Shown here: one piece after another, positions 7,008 to 16,159 of the stretch
How positions within the stretch are numbered: the stretch's first letter is position 1
How the letters are laid out: each line of letters begins with the position of its first letter
Source of the DNA: Patulibacter sp.
GTDB lineage: Bacteria; Actinomycetota; Thermoleophilia; Solirubrobacterales; Solirubrobacteraceae
Length of the DNA stretch: 64,000 nucleotides
Assembly (NCBI RefSeq): GCF_030655195.1
Contig: NZ_JAURWA010000137.1
Location: 1 to 64,000, forward strand
Reading direction: 5' to 3'
The notes under the pieces: generated by a model
The model's input: only the letters and a program-made list of their open reading frames with translations
Told to the model about the DNA's origin: nothing
The model's database searches: none
Translations under genes and position numbers: made by a program

Positions 7008-8990
7008 ATGGCCTACTTGGTCACCGGGGCAACGGGGTTCATCGGGCGTCATCTCGTGGCGACGCTGCTGGAGAAGCGCGAGGGCGACATCCACCTCGTC
7101 GTCCGCGACGCGTCACAGCCGAAGGTCGACCGCCTGATCGCCGGGTGGCCCGAGGGCGCCGCCGATCGCGTCAAGGTCGTCGTCGGCGATCTGGAGAGCC
7201 CGGCGATGGGCGTCGATCCGGCGTGGATCGACGAGCACCGGGGAGACGTCGAGCACGCCTTCCACCTCGCCGCGATCTACGACATGACCGCCTCGGCGGA
7301 GCGCAACGACACGCTGAACGTCGAGGGCACCCGCCACGCCGTCGAGCTCGCCAACGTGCTCGAGACCGGCTGCTTCCACCACGTCTCGTCCGTCGCCGTC
7401 GCCGGGGACTTCGAGGGCGTGTTCCGCGAGGACATGTTCGACGAGGGCCAGCCGCTGCCCGCGCCGTACCACCGCACGAAGTTCGAGTCCGAGCGGATCG
7501 CCCGCGGCGAGACGCTCGTCCCGTGGCGCGTCTACCGCCCCGCCATCGTCGTCGGGCACTCCGAGACCGGCGAGATGGACAAGATCGACGGGCCGTACTA
7601 CACGTTCGGCCTGATCAAGGCGATGCGCAAGCTGCCGGGCTTCATCCCGCTGATGGCGCCGGACATGGGGGCGACGAACTTCGTGCCCGTGGACTACGTC
7701 GTCGACGCGATGGACCACATCGCCCACGAGCCCGGCCTCGACCAGCAGGCGTTCCACCTGACCGCCCCGCGCCCGCAGCCGCTCGTCGAGGTCATCAACC
7801 TCGTCGCCAAGGCCGCCCGGGCGCCGCGCCTGTCGCTGCGCCCGCCCGGCATGCCGCCGGTCGACGTCCACAAGGGCGTGCTCGGCGCCGCGCTGCGCGC
7901 CCCCGCCCTGGCCCCGCTGCGCCGCATCCTCCTCTCCCCCACCGGGATCCCGGACGAGGTCCTGCCGCACATGAGCTTCGTGCCCGTGTTCGACGCGCGC
8001 CGGGCCGAGCAGGCGCTCGTCGGCTCGGGCGTCACGCTGCCGCGCTTCAAGGAGTACGCCGCGGTCCTCTGGGACTTCTGGGAGCGCAACCTCGACCCGG
8101 CGCTGCACAACGACACGAAGCTCCGCGAGTCGATGGTCGGGCGTACCGTGCTGATCACCGGCGCGTCGTCGGGCATCGGCGAGGCCACCGCGCTGAAGGT
8201 CGCGCTCGCCGGCGGCACGCCGCTCCTGGTGGCCCGCACGCGGTCCAAGCTCGAGGCGCTCAAGCGCCAGATCGAGGCCCACGGCGGCACGGCGTACGTC
8301 TACCCCTGCGACCTCAACGACCTCGAGGCGATCGACGAGCTCGCCAGGACGGTGACGCGCGAGCACCGCGTCGACATCGTCATCAACAACGCCGGGCGCT
8401 CCATCCGCCGGTCGCTGAAGCTCAGCCTCAACCGCTTCCACGACTTCGAGCGGACGATGCAGCTGAACTACTTCGGCTGCATCCGCCTGATCATGGGCGT
8501 CGTGCCCCACATGGTCGAGCACGGCGGCGGGCACGTCGTGAACATCAGCTCGATCGGTGCGCAGACCTGGCCGCCGCGGTTCTCCGCCTACGTCGCGTCG
8601 AAGACGGCGCTGGACGCCTGGACCCGCATCGTCGCCGCCGAGATGCTCGGCGCGAAGGTCACGTTCACGACGATCCACATGCCGCTGGTGCGCACGCCGA
8701 TGATCGCGCCGACGAAGCTCTACGACCGCGTCCCGACGATCACCCCGGTCGAGGCCGCCGACCTCGTCGCCAAGGCCATGATCGACCGGCCCAAGCAGAT
8801 CAACACGCTGCTGGGCACCGCCGGCGAGGTCCTCTACGCCGTCGCGCCGCGGGTCTCCGACGTCATCCTGAACATGGGCTACCGCGTGTTCCCCGACTCC
8901 GCGGCCGCCCGCGGCGCGGAGAACCCGGACGAGCGGACCGGCGTCGAGATGCGCGTGCTGGCCGCGCTGACCCGCGGGATGCACTGGTAG
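7008..8990 (+). CDS. Two-domain reductase: N-terminal extended-SDR/fatty acyl-CoA reductase-like domain fused to C-terminal classical SDR
   Basis: MAYLVTGATGFIGRHLVATLLE (Rossmann 1), YHRTKFESERI; second Rossmann GRTVLITGASSGIGEATALKVA, INNAGRSIRRS, YVASKTALDAW. Confidence 0.88.
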   Translation: MAYLVTGATGFIGRHLVATLLEKREGDIHLVVRDASQPKVDRLIAGWPEGAADRVKVVVGDLESPAMGVDPAWIDEHRGDVEHAFHLAAIYDMTASAERNDTLNVEGTRHAVELANVLETGCFHHVSSVAVAGDFEGVFREDMFDEGQPLPAPYHRTKFESERIARGETLVPWRVYRPAIVVGHSETGEMDKIDGPYYTFGLIKAMRKLPGFIPLMAPDMGATNFVPVDYVVDAMDHIAHEPGLDQQAFHLTAPRPQPLVEVINLVAKAARAPRLSLRPPGMPPVDVHKGVLGAALRAPALAPLRRILLSPTGIPDEVLPHMSFVPVFDARRAEQALVGSGVTLPRFKEYAAVLWDFWERNLDPALHNDTKLRESMVGRTVLITGASSGIGEATALKVALAGGTPLLVARTRSKLEALKRQIEAHGGTAYVYPCDLNDLEAIDELARTVTREHRVDIVINNAGRSIRRSLKLSLNRFHDFERTMQLNYFGCIRLIMGVVPHMVEHGGGHVVNISSIGAQTWPPRFSAYVASKTALDAWTRIVAAEMLGAKVTFTTIHMPLVRTPMIAPTKLYDRVPTITPVEAADLVAKAMIDRPKQINTLLGTAGEVLYAVAPRVSDVILNMGYRVFPDSAAARGAENPDERTGVEMRVLAALTRGMHW

Positions 8991-8998
8991 GGCCCGCG

Positions 8999-9022
8999 GA
9001 GGGCCGCTCCCGGGCGGCCCTC
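8999..9022 (+). terminator. Putative hairpin terminator
   Basis: gagggccgc ... gcggccctc immediately after the 8990 stop. Confidence 0.55.
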
Positions 9023-9059
9023 GGTCCTGCGAGCGCCGCACGACGGCGGGCGATCGCCG

Positions 9060-9674
9060 TCAGGAGCGCAGCGTGCGCAGCAGGGCCCCGGTGAAGGCCG
9101 CCATCCGCTCCGGCGGATAGGCCTCGGGGTCGGCGATCATCAGCCGCGCGGCGTCCTCACCGAGGGTGACGATCGCCCGCGCGGCGAGCTCGTCCTCGAC
9201 GCCCTCGAGCCCTCCCCGCTCGACGGTGATCCAGCGGATCACGGGCTGGACGATCGCGCGGATCGCCCGTCGCGACTCCTCCGTGCGCTCGCGCAGGGTC
9301 GACGGCGCACCGTCCGAGGGCAGGAGCGCCAGGCGCCAGGTCCCGGGGTCCGCGAGCACCATCTCGCCGAAGGTCCGTGCCGCCTCGACGATCAACCCGT
9401 CGATGTCGGCACGGTCCGGCCGCACCCCGGTACCGGTCAGGACGGCCTGCACCTGCTCGATCGCCCGCTGCTGGGTGCGCTCCAGGAGCGCCTCCAGCAG
9501 GCCCTGCAGGTTGCCGAACTGCGCGTAGACGACGGTCCGCGCGATCGTGGCCTCGCGGGCCACCCGGTCGATCGAGACGGCGGCGTAGCCCTCGCGGAGC
9601 ACCAGGTCGGAGGTCACGTCGAGCAGCTGGGCGCGCCGGGCCTCCGGGGCCATCCGTCGAGTCGTCGCCGCCAT
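9060..9674 (-). CDS. TetR/AcrR family transcriptional regulator
   Basis: RRAQLLDVTSDLVLREGYAAVSIDRVAREATIARTVVYAQFGNLQGLLEALLER HTH. Confidence 0.85.
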   Translation of the reverse strand: MAATTRRMAPEARRAQLLDVTSDLVLREGYAAVSIDRVAREATIARTVVYAQFGNLQGLLEALLERTQQRAIEQVQAVLTGTGVRPDRADIDGLIVEAARTFGEMVLADPGTWRLALLPSDGAPSTLRERTEESRRAIRAIVQPVIRWITVERGGLEGVEDELAARAIVTLGEDAARLMIADPEAYPPERMAAFTGALLRTLRS

Positions 9675-9699
9675 CGCCCCCCAGCCTGCCAGATCCCGG

Positions 9700-10692
9700 C
9701 TAGGCGACGACCTCGGCCCGGCGGTCCGGTGCACCGCGGTACAGCGCGGGTTCGCCGGCGATGCCGCACCAGCGCCAGACGCGGGCGCTCATCCGGTTCA
9801 TCAGTCCCGCATCGGCGGCCAGCGCCCGCATCTCGCCGAAGTACGAGGCCATGATCCGCCGCGAGGCGGGGCCCTTCCAGAACGCCTCCGCGAAGACCTC
9901 GTCCGGGATCCCCAGCCGACGGGCCAGCGAGCGGGGCGGGGTCATGATCTCCTCGGCCGCCGTCCGCATGATCACGGGGAACAGCAGCGAGAGCGCGAGG
10001 CGCTGGCCGCGGGGCAGGCGCGGGGCGCGCAGCTTGACGAACTCGTCCGCGAAGGAGATGTGGCGGGCCTCCTCGGCGATGTGGATCTCCATCGTGCGCA
10101 GGACCGCGGGCGGCAGGTGGCCGCCGTCGCGCAGCAGCGCCTTCTGGAAGTGGTCGATCGGCTCCTCGCCGGCGAGGATCGCGACCATCAGGAGCACCGG
10201 GCGGGTCGCGAGCGCGCCGGCCAGCCACGGGGACACCCGACGAAGGCGCCTGCGCATGCCGGGGACCTCGACGTCGGTGCGGTTGACGAGCTCCATGAAC
10301 ATCTGGATGTGGTTGCACTCCTCCGTCATCTCGTGCATGCAGTACCGGAACTCCGGCGACCGGTGCGGGAGGGCGAAGGCGTACTGCATGAGCCCGCGGA
10401 TCAGCATGCTCTCGAAGGCCGCGCCGACCTTCATCGTGTTCATCATGCGCGCCTTGCCGATCTCGATCCGGCGATCCAGCGGCTGCGCCTGGTACCACGC
10501 CGTCGCACCGAGGGGGTCGGCGGTGGCGGAGAGGATCCACCGCGGGTCGTCCTGGTCGATCGCGAGCTCGGGCGAGTCCCAGGCGATGTCCTCGTAGGGG
10601 TCGAAGTGCACGTGCACGGACCCCTCGGAGAGCGTGGCCAGCATGGCCTCGTAGGCCTCGGAGCGGTCGGGGGTCAGCGTCGAAGACGACAT
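9700..10692 (-). CDS. AurF-like diiron oxygenase
   Basis: HEMTEECNHIQMFMELVN, MEIHIAEEARHISFADEFVK (E/H diiron ligand pattern). Confidence 0.8.
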   Translation of the reverse strand: MSSSTLTPDRSEAYEAMLATLSEGSVHVHFDPYEDIAWDSPELAIDQDDPRWILSATADPLGATAWYQAQPLDRRIEIGKARMMNTMKVGAAFESMLIRGLMQYAFALPHRSPEFRYCMHEMTEECNHIQMFMELVNRTDVEVPGMRRRLRRVSPWLAGALATRPVLLMVAILAGEEPIDHFQKALLRDGGHLPPAVLRTMEIHIAEEARHISFADEFVKLRAPRLPRGQRLALSLLFPVIMRTAAEEIMTPPRSLARRLGIPDEVFAEAFWKGPASRRIMASYFGEMRALAADAGLMNRMSARVWRWCGIAGEPALYRGAPDRRAEVVA

Positions 10693-10732
10693 GGCGGATC
10701 TCCAGCGGGGGCGCGCGGCGATCGCCGCGCGG

Positions 10733-10750
10733 ATGTACACGTCTGCACAT
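10733..10750. promoter_or_regulatory. Imperfect 18-bp palindrome, candidate operator site 1
   Basis: ATGTACACGTCTGCACAT = ATGTnCAnnnnTGnACAT. Confidence 0.6.
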
Positions 10751-10762
10751 AGCCTACGGCAG

Positions 10763-10780
10763 ATGTTCACTCCTGTACAT
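10763..10780. promoter_or_regulatory. Imperfect 18-bp palindrome, candidate operator site 2
   Basis: ATGTTCACTCCTGTACAT = same ATGTnCAnnnnTGnACAT pattern, 30 bp from site 1. Confidence 0.6.
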
Positions 10781-10798
10781 CCCGGGGCCCGCGGAACG

Positions 10799-10828
10799 AC
10801 GAAGGGCCGCTGGAGAGCGGCCCTTCGT
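10799..10828 (-). terminator. Hairpin terminator of the downstream-facing TetR gene
   Basis: acgaagggccgct-ggag-agcggcccttcgt; on the minus strand followed by cgttccgcggg. Confidence 0.75.
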
Positions 10829-10865
10829 GGCGCGTCGGCCGCCGGCGCGGCGGGCGTCCGGGGTC

Positions 10866-11531
10866 CTACACGGCGACGCGGGAGGCGAGACCGTCCGTGA
10901 GCAGCTGGATCGCGGCGGTGAAGAGGTCGGACGCCTCGCGGTCCCCGAGCTCCTCGCGACCGCCGCGGGTGATCGGCGCGTCCTCGGCCCCGCCGGCGGA
11001 GACCTGCTCGAGCGACTGGAGCGTCTCGGACCACTCGGCGTCCAGGCGCGCGGCGCCACGGAGCTGCCAGATGAGCGAGGGGACGAAGCCGACGCGGTCC
11101 TCCTCGGAGATGCCGGCCTCGGCCAGCGGACGGGCGAGGGCCTCGAGCCACTGAACGATGCCCGGGCGGCTCAGCGCGCGACCGTGGAGGTGGTCGGCGA
11201 GACCGGGGACCGAGAGGAAGACCTCGTAGCTGCGCTGGGCGAGCTCGGCGATCTGCTCCTGCCAGGTGTCCTCGCCCGAGTGGTGGTCCATGCCACCGAG
11301 GGCGGCCTCGAGGACGTCGTCCACCAGGGTGTCCTTGCCCGCGACGTGTCGGTAGGCGGCCATGGTCGAGACGCCGAGCTCCTCGGCCAGGCGTCGCATG
11401 GAGAGGGAATCGAGTCCGTCGCGACGGGCGATCGTGATCGCTGCGTCCACGACGAGGGTGCGGCTCAGGCGCTCGGCCTGGGGCGCACGCGGGGCGGGAG
11501 TGGTTGACTGCGAAACCGAATCGTCGAGCAC
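10866..11531 (-). CDS. TetR family transcriptional regulator
   Basis: LVVDAAITIARRDGLDSLSMRRLAEELGVSTMAAYRHVAGKDTLVDDVLEAAL HTH. Confidence 0.87.
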   Translation of the reverse strand: MLDDSVSQSTTPAPRAPQAERLSRTLVVDAAITIARRDGLDSLSMRRLAEELGVSTMAAYRHVAGKDTLVDDVLEAALGGMDHHSGEDTWQEQIAELAQRSYEVFLSVPGLADHLHGRALSRPGIVQWLEALARPLAEAGISEEDRVGFVPSLIWQLRGAARLDAEWSETLQSLEQVSAGGAEDAPITRGGREELGDREASDLFTAAIQLLTDGLASRVAV

Positions 11532-11718
11532 CCGATGCAGCGTACCGATTCGCGCCCGTTCGTTCGCCGTACGCAGCGACGCGCCAGACGTTCGTACGAC
11601 GTCGACACGGTGTTCGCCCGTTGGACACTGACGATGCGGGCCCGTCGGTGGACTCCATGTTCCAGCGCCGACCGCGTCCAGGGTGCGCGGTCGGACGTGG
11701 TCGAGTCTGTTCGGTCCC

Positions 11719-13920
11719 CTACTCCTGGTCCGCTTCCTTGGCGCGGGCCGCGTGCAGCTCCATGAGTCCGCGCTGCAGTCCGCGCGGGTTCTCGGGGTCC
11801 TGCGGGCGCACGCGGTGCCAGTCGTCGTCGGCGCCGAGCTCCCAGGAGCCGTCCTCGTCGTGGAAGGCGCGGTCGAGCGCGTCCAGCAGCTCGTCGCGGG
11901 CCGACTCGTCGTCCACCGGGATCACGAGCTCCACGCGGTTGTCGAGGTTGCGCTCCATGATGTCGGCGGAGCCCATCAGCGCGATGCGCTCCTCGCCGCG
12001 CTGGAAGGCGTAGATGCGCGAGTGCTCGAGGAAGCGCCCGAGGACCGAGCGCACCCGGATCGTCTCCGACAGGCCGGGGACCCCGACGCGCAGGCAGCAG
12101 ATGCCGCGCACGTTGATGTCGATCGGGACGCCGGCCTGCGAGGCGCGGTAGAGCGCGTGGATCGAGGCGCGGTCCACCAGCGCGTTCATCTTCAGCTGGA
12201 TCCGCGTCTCCTGCCCGGCCCGGTGCGCCTCGACGGTCCGGTCGATCTGCTCCAGCAGCCCGTCCCGCAGGCTGTTCGGCGCGACGAGCGCCTTGCGGAA
12301 GCGGCCGGGCTTCGCGAACCCGGTCAGCTGGTTGAAGAGGTCCGCGACGTCCTGCCCGAGGACCTGGTCCCGGGTGAAGATGCCGAAGTCGGTGTAGAGG
12401 TTCGCCGTCTTGGCGTGGTAGTTGCCCGTGCCGATGTGCAGGTAGTGGCGCACCTTCTCGCCCTCGCGGCGGACGACGAGGATGACCTTCGCGTGGGTCT
12501 TCAGCGCGGGGTGGCCGTAGACGACGTGGACGCCCGTGTCCTCGAGGACGCGGGCCCACTTGATGTTCGCCTGCTCGTCGAAGCGCGCCTTCAGCTCGAC
12601 CAGCGCGACGGTCTGCTTGCCCTTCTCCGACGCACGGACGAGGGCCGGCAGCAGCGTCGAGTCCGCGTTGGTGCGGTAGACGGTCATCTTGATCGCGAGG
12701 ACGTCCTTGTCCGCCGCGGCCTGGTCGAGGAACCGCTCGACCGACGTGTGGAAGCTGTCGTACGGGTGGTGGACGAGCACCGGTCCACGGCGCATGGCGG
12801 CGAAGACGTCGGCGGTCTGGTCGTCGCCCTCGCGCAGCCGCGGGTGCGTGACCGCGCGCCACGGGTCGTCCAGGAGCTCGTTGTGGCCGGGGACCTTGAC
12901 GAGCTGCCAGAGCGCGGTGAGGTCGAGCAGGCCGGGCAGGTCGTAGACCTGGCGCTCCTCGACGCCGAGCTGCTCGACGATCTCGGTGCGCAGCGCCTCC
13001 GAGACGCGGGCGTCGAGCTCGACGCGGACGATCTCGCCGAAGCGGCGGTTTCGCAGCTCGGCCTCGAGCGCGCGCTTGACGTCGTCGGCGTCGTCGGAGA
13101 TCTCGAAGTCCGCGTCGCGGGTGACCCGGAACATGCCGCGGTCGAGGATCTCCATGCCCGGGAAGAGCTGGTCGAGGTGCGCCTCGACGATCTCCTCCAG
13201 CGGCACGAAGACGCGCTCGTCGGCGGGGATCGGGGTCCCCTCCTCGCTCACCGTGGCGTCCGGGGAGGCGACCTCCTCGAGCCGGTCGACGACCTCCGTC
13301 GGCAGCTTGATGCGGGCGAAGACCGTCTGCCGGGTGTCCGGGTCGCGGACCAGGACGCCGAGGTTCAGCGAGAGGTTCGAGATGTAGGGGAACGGCCGGC
13401 CCAGACCGACGGCCAGCGGCGTCAGGACGGGGTAGATCCGGTTCTCGAAGCGCGTCTTGACGACGGCCTGCTGATCCGGCGTGAGCTCGTCGTGCCGGGC
13501 GATGCGGATGCCGTGCTCGCGCAGCGCCGGGAGGATGTCGCGGTCGACCGTGCGGGCGTGCTCCTGGACGAGCGGGTCGAGCTTGGCCCGCAGCTCGTCG
13601 AGGACCTGGTCGGCCGTCCGGCCGTCGGCCCCACGACGCCGGTTCTCGGCCCAGACCTTCGCGTGCAGGCCGGCCACGCGGATCATGAAGAACTCGTCGA
13701 GGTTCGAGGCGAAGATCGCGGCGAACTTGGCCCGCTCGAGCAGGCGGGTCGTCGGGTCCTGCGCCAGCTCGAGGACGCGGCGGTCGAAGTCGACCCACGA
13801 GAGCTCGCGGTTGACGAAGAACTCGGGTGCCGTGGGGTCCGGGACCGGCGGGACGCCGACGGCCGTGCCACCTGGATCCGTCGGGGCGTCGGGGCTGTCG
13901 GGGGCGTGGTCGTCGAGCAT
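11719..13920 (-). CDS. ppk1: Polyphosphate kinase 1
   Basis: FFVNRELSWVDFDRRVLELA, MTVYRTNADSTLLPALVRASEKGKQTVALVELKARFDEQANIKWARVLEDTGVHVVYG, HIGTGNYHAKTANLYTDFGIFT. Confidence 0.97.
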   Translation of the reverse strand: MLDDHAPDSPDAPTDPGGTAVGVPPVPDPTAPEFFVNRELSWVDFDRRVLELAQDPTTRLLERAKFAAIFASNLDEFFMIRVAGLHAKVWAENRRRGADGRTADQVLDELRAKLDPLVQEHARTVDRDILPALREHGIRIARHDELTPDQQAVVKTRFENRIYPVLTPLAVGLGRPFPYISNLSLNLGVLVRDPDTRQTVFARIKLPTEVVDRLEEVASPDATVSEEGTPIPADERVFVPLEEIVEAHLDQLFPGMEILDRGMFRVTRDADFEISDDADDVKRALEAELRNRRFGEIVRVELDARVSEALRTEIVEQLGVEERQVYDLPGLLDLTALWQLVKVPGHNELLDDPWRAVTHPRLREGDDQTADVFAAMRRGPVLVHHPYDSFHTSVERFLDQAAADKDVLAIKMTVYRTNADSTLLPALVRASEKGKQTVALVELKARFDEQANIKWARVLEDTGVHVVYGHPALKTHAKVILVVRREGEKVRHYLHIGTGNYHAKTANLYTDFGIFTRDQVLGQDVADLFNQLTGFAKPGRFRKALVAPNSLRDGLLEQIDRTVEAHRAGQETRIQLKMNALVDRASIHALYRASQAGVPIDINVRGICCLRVGVPGLSETIRVRSVLGRFLEHSRIYAFQRGEERIALMGSADIMERNLDNRVELVIPVDDESARDELLDALDRAFHDEDGSWELGADDDWHRVRPQDPENPRGLQRGLMELHAARAKEADQE

Positions 13921-13935
13921 GGAGGGTCTCGCAGC

Positions 13936-14559
13936 CTACGGTCGGTCGGGGACGCCCAGGTCAACGTCCGGTGAACGCGGCGTGAACGGCGGGGTGCCGG
14001 GCGCCACGGGCCGTTCGGCCAGCGCGTACTCGAGTCGCGGACGGTACCCCTCGCGCTCCAGCTCCTGCCACAGGACGAGGAAGCGCCCGTGGAGGAGCGC
14101 GCGCCGGGCGCGCAGGTACGTCTGGAGGGTGACCAGGCCGCGGTGCTCGTCGGCGTGCGGCAGGTCGACCGCCAGGTCCGGTGCCAGGTCCACGGCCTCG
14201 GGGTCGACGCGCTCGAGCAGCGCCGCCGCGTCGGCCTCGCGCCGGTCGTCGGCGACGCGCCGCACCCGCGGCAGGGCGACGTCGCAGTCGTGGATCTCGC
14301 CGATCAGGTCCTGCAGGTCGCGCGTGCGCTTGGCGGCCGTGCGGGCGTAGGGCCCGAAGCAGGACGCGGCCGTGACCTCGAGGACGTAGCGCAGGCGCTT
14401 GGCGGCGATCCGCATGTCGTGCAGCGCCTCGACCTCGGTGACGTCGAGCGCCGCCGGGATGAAGCCGCAGAGCTCGTCGAGCCGCAGACGGACGATCCGC
14501 TCGGCGTTGTCCGCCAGGGGGGCGGACGGGTCGAGGCCCTTGACGCGGCCGGCCTTCAT
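13936..14559 (-). CDS. CHAD domain-containing protein
   Basis: VEALHDMRIAAKRLRYVLEVTA, LQDLIGEIHDCDVALPRV; adjacent to ppk1. Confidence 0.9.
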   Translation of the reverse strand: MKAGRVKGLDPSAPLADNAERIVRLRLDELCGFIPAALDVTEVEALHDMRIAAKRLRYVLEVTAASCFGPYARTAAKRTRDLQDLIGEIHDCDVALPRVRRVADDRREADAAALLERVDPEAVDLAPDLAVDLPHADEHRGLVTLQTYLRARRALLHGRFLVLWQELEREGYRPRLEYALAERPVAPGTPPFTPRSPDVDLGVPDRP

Positions 14560-15299
14560 GCCTGCCCCTCCGGTCGGCCGGGGACGTCCTGCGCGGCGGA
14601 TCCGGGGTCGGCCGCGCCCACGGCGCCGGCCCGGTCGGCCGCGTCGGCCACGCCCGACGGGTCGGCCGCGTCGGCCGCACCCACTGCGTCGGCCGCGGAC
14701 CCGTCCCCCACGCCGTCCTCCGGGGAGCCGCCCTCGACCGGGTCGCCGCCGGCGTCCGGCGCCACCTCGTCGTCCGCCCCGGACCCGTCGTCCTCCCCCG
14801 TCCCGCGCAGGGCGTCGGGAACCGCGTCCTCGGCGGCGCGGACGAGCACCTCGATGCGCTCGCGCAGGGTGGCGGGGTCCAGGCGCTCGAGCGCCGCGGC
14901 CAGGACGACGTTGCCGGCCTCCTGGTCCTCGCGCACGACGCCCATGAAGCCCTCGATCCCGGGGCGATCGGCCTCTGGCAGCGTCGCGGCGAAGCGGTCG
15001 AGGCCCTCGAGCTGGACGTCGGGGTCGCGGCGGGCGCCCAGGGCGTCGGCGAGCGCCTTGACCTCGCGGAGCGTCCGCTTGAGCTCCGCGGGCGGGAAGC
15101 ACGGCGCGTAGATCTCGAGCACGGCTCGCAGGCGGCGGGTCGCCACCCGCATGCCGTGGACCCGCTCGATGTGCCCCGTGTCGAGGACGCCGGCCGCCTG
15201 GGCGACGAGCTCGTCGGCGCGGACGCGGACCGTCGCGGCGGCGGCGAGCCCGTAGGGCGTGTCGGCCCGCAGGCCGGGGATCGGCAGGGCCTTGACCAC
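14556..15299 (-). CDS. CHAD domain-containing protein with Asp/Ala/Gly-rich C-terminal tail
   Basis: IERVHGMRVATRRLRAVLEIYAPCF, GARRDPDVQLEGLDRF; stop overlaps the next CHAD start (ATGA). GTG start chosen. Confidence 0.87.
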   Translation of the reverse strand: MVKALPIPGLRADTPYGLAAAATVRVRADELVAQAAGVLDTGHIERVHGMRVATRRLRAVLEIYAPCFPPAELKRTLREVKALADALGARRDPDVQLEGLDRFAATLPEADRPGIEGFMGVVREDQEAGNVVLAAALERLDPATLRERIEVLVRAAEDAVPDALRGTGEDDGSGADDEVAPDAGGDPVEGGSPEDGVGDGSAADAVGAADAADPSGVADAADRAGAVGAADPGSAAQDVPGRPEGQA

Positions 15300-15370
15300 C
15301 CCGTGAGCGTATCCGCCGTCCGCGCGGGGATGCGACCGTCCGGTGAACCTCGCGGGGCGTCCCCGTCCGG

Positions 15371-16159
15371 CTACTCCCAGCGGAAGGTGGCCGCGGCGGC
15401 GGTCATGGAGACCACCGCCCACAGCCCGAGCACGATCAGGTGCTCGAAGGGCACGTGGCCGCCGTCCTGCAGGACCTCGCGCAGGCCCGAGGAGAGCGCG
15501 CCGCTGGGCAGCAGCTCGAACGCGCCGGCCGCGCCGCCCAGCTCCGAGAGCGGGAACATGATGCCCCCGAAGACGAGCAGGACGAACCAGAGGACGTTCG
15601 CCAGCGCGAGGGTCGTCATCGCCCGCAGCGCGCCGGCGATCAGGAACGCCAGGCCGCAGAACGCGGCGGTGCCGAAGGCCATGAGCAGCAGGACCGACAG
15701 GGGATCGCCGCGCGGCTCCCACCCGAGCGCCAGGCCGACGGCCACGAGCAGCACGACCTGCAGGGTCTCCACGACGAGGACCGCGCCCGTCTTGCCGAGC
15801 AGCAGGACCCCCCGCGGCAGCGCGGTCGCGCCGAGGCGCTTGAGCACCCCGTACTGCCGGTCGAAGCCGGTGGCGATCGCCTGCCCCGTGAAGGAGGCGG
15901 ACATGATCGCCAGGGCCAGGACGCCGGGGACGAAGAAGTCCGCGCGACGGCCGTCGACGGAGATGAAGGAGAGCTTCGTGCAGACGACGAGCAGACCGAG
16001 CGGCACGATGAGCGAGAGCAGCACCTGCTCGCCGTTGCGGAGCATGAGCTTGAGCTCCATCCAGACCTGCGCCCGGATCATCCGGCCGAGGCCGGCACGA
16101 CCGGGGCGGGGCGTGAACTCGCCGGCGTCGGCGGCCGAGACGGGGGTCACGACGCTCAC
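15371..16159 (-). CDS. ABC-2 type transporter permease
   Basis: Hydrophobic; FDRQYGVLKRLGATALPRG, GGIMFPLSELGG; overlaps the end of the ATPase gene (GTGA). Confidence 0.83.
   Translation of the reverse strand: MSVVTPVSAADAGEFTPRPGRAGLGRMIRAQVWMELKLMLRNGEQVLLSLIVPLGLLVVCTKLSFISVDGRRADFFVPGVLALAIMSASFTGQAIATGFDRQYGVLKRLGATALPRGVLLLGKTGAVLVVETLQVVLLVAVGLALGWEPRGDPLSVLLLMAFGTAAFCGLAFLIAGALRAMTTLALANVLWFVLLVFGGIMFPLSELGGAAGAFELLPSGALSSGLREVLQDGGHVPFEHLIVLGLWAVVSMTAAAATFRWE

Noticed and set aside
4964-9094. 1376-aa plus-strand ORF
   Set aside because: Arg/Pro/Ala/Gly-rich translation spanning several well-supported genes in other frames, including minus-strand enoyl-CoA hydratase; a GC-bias artefact.
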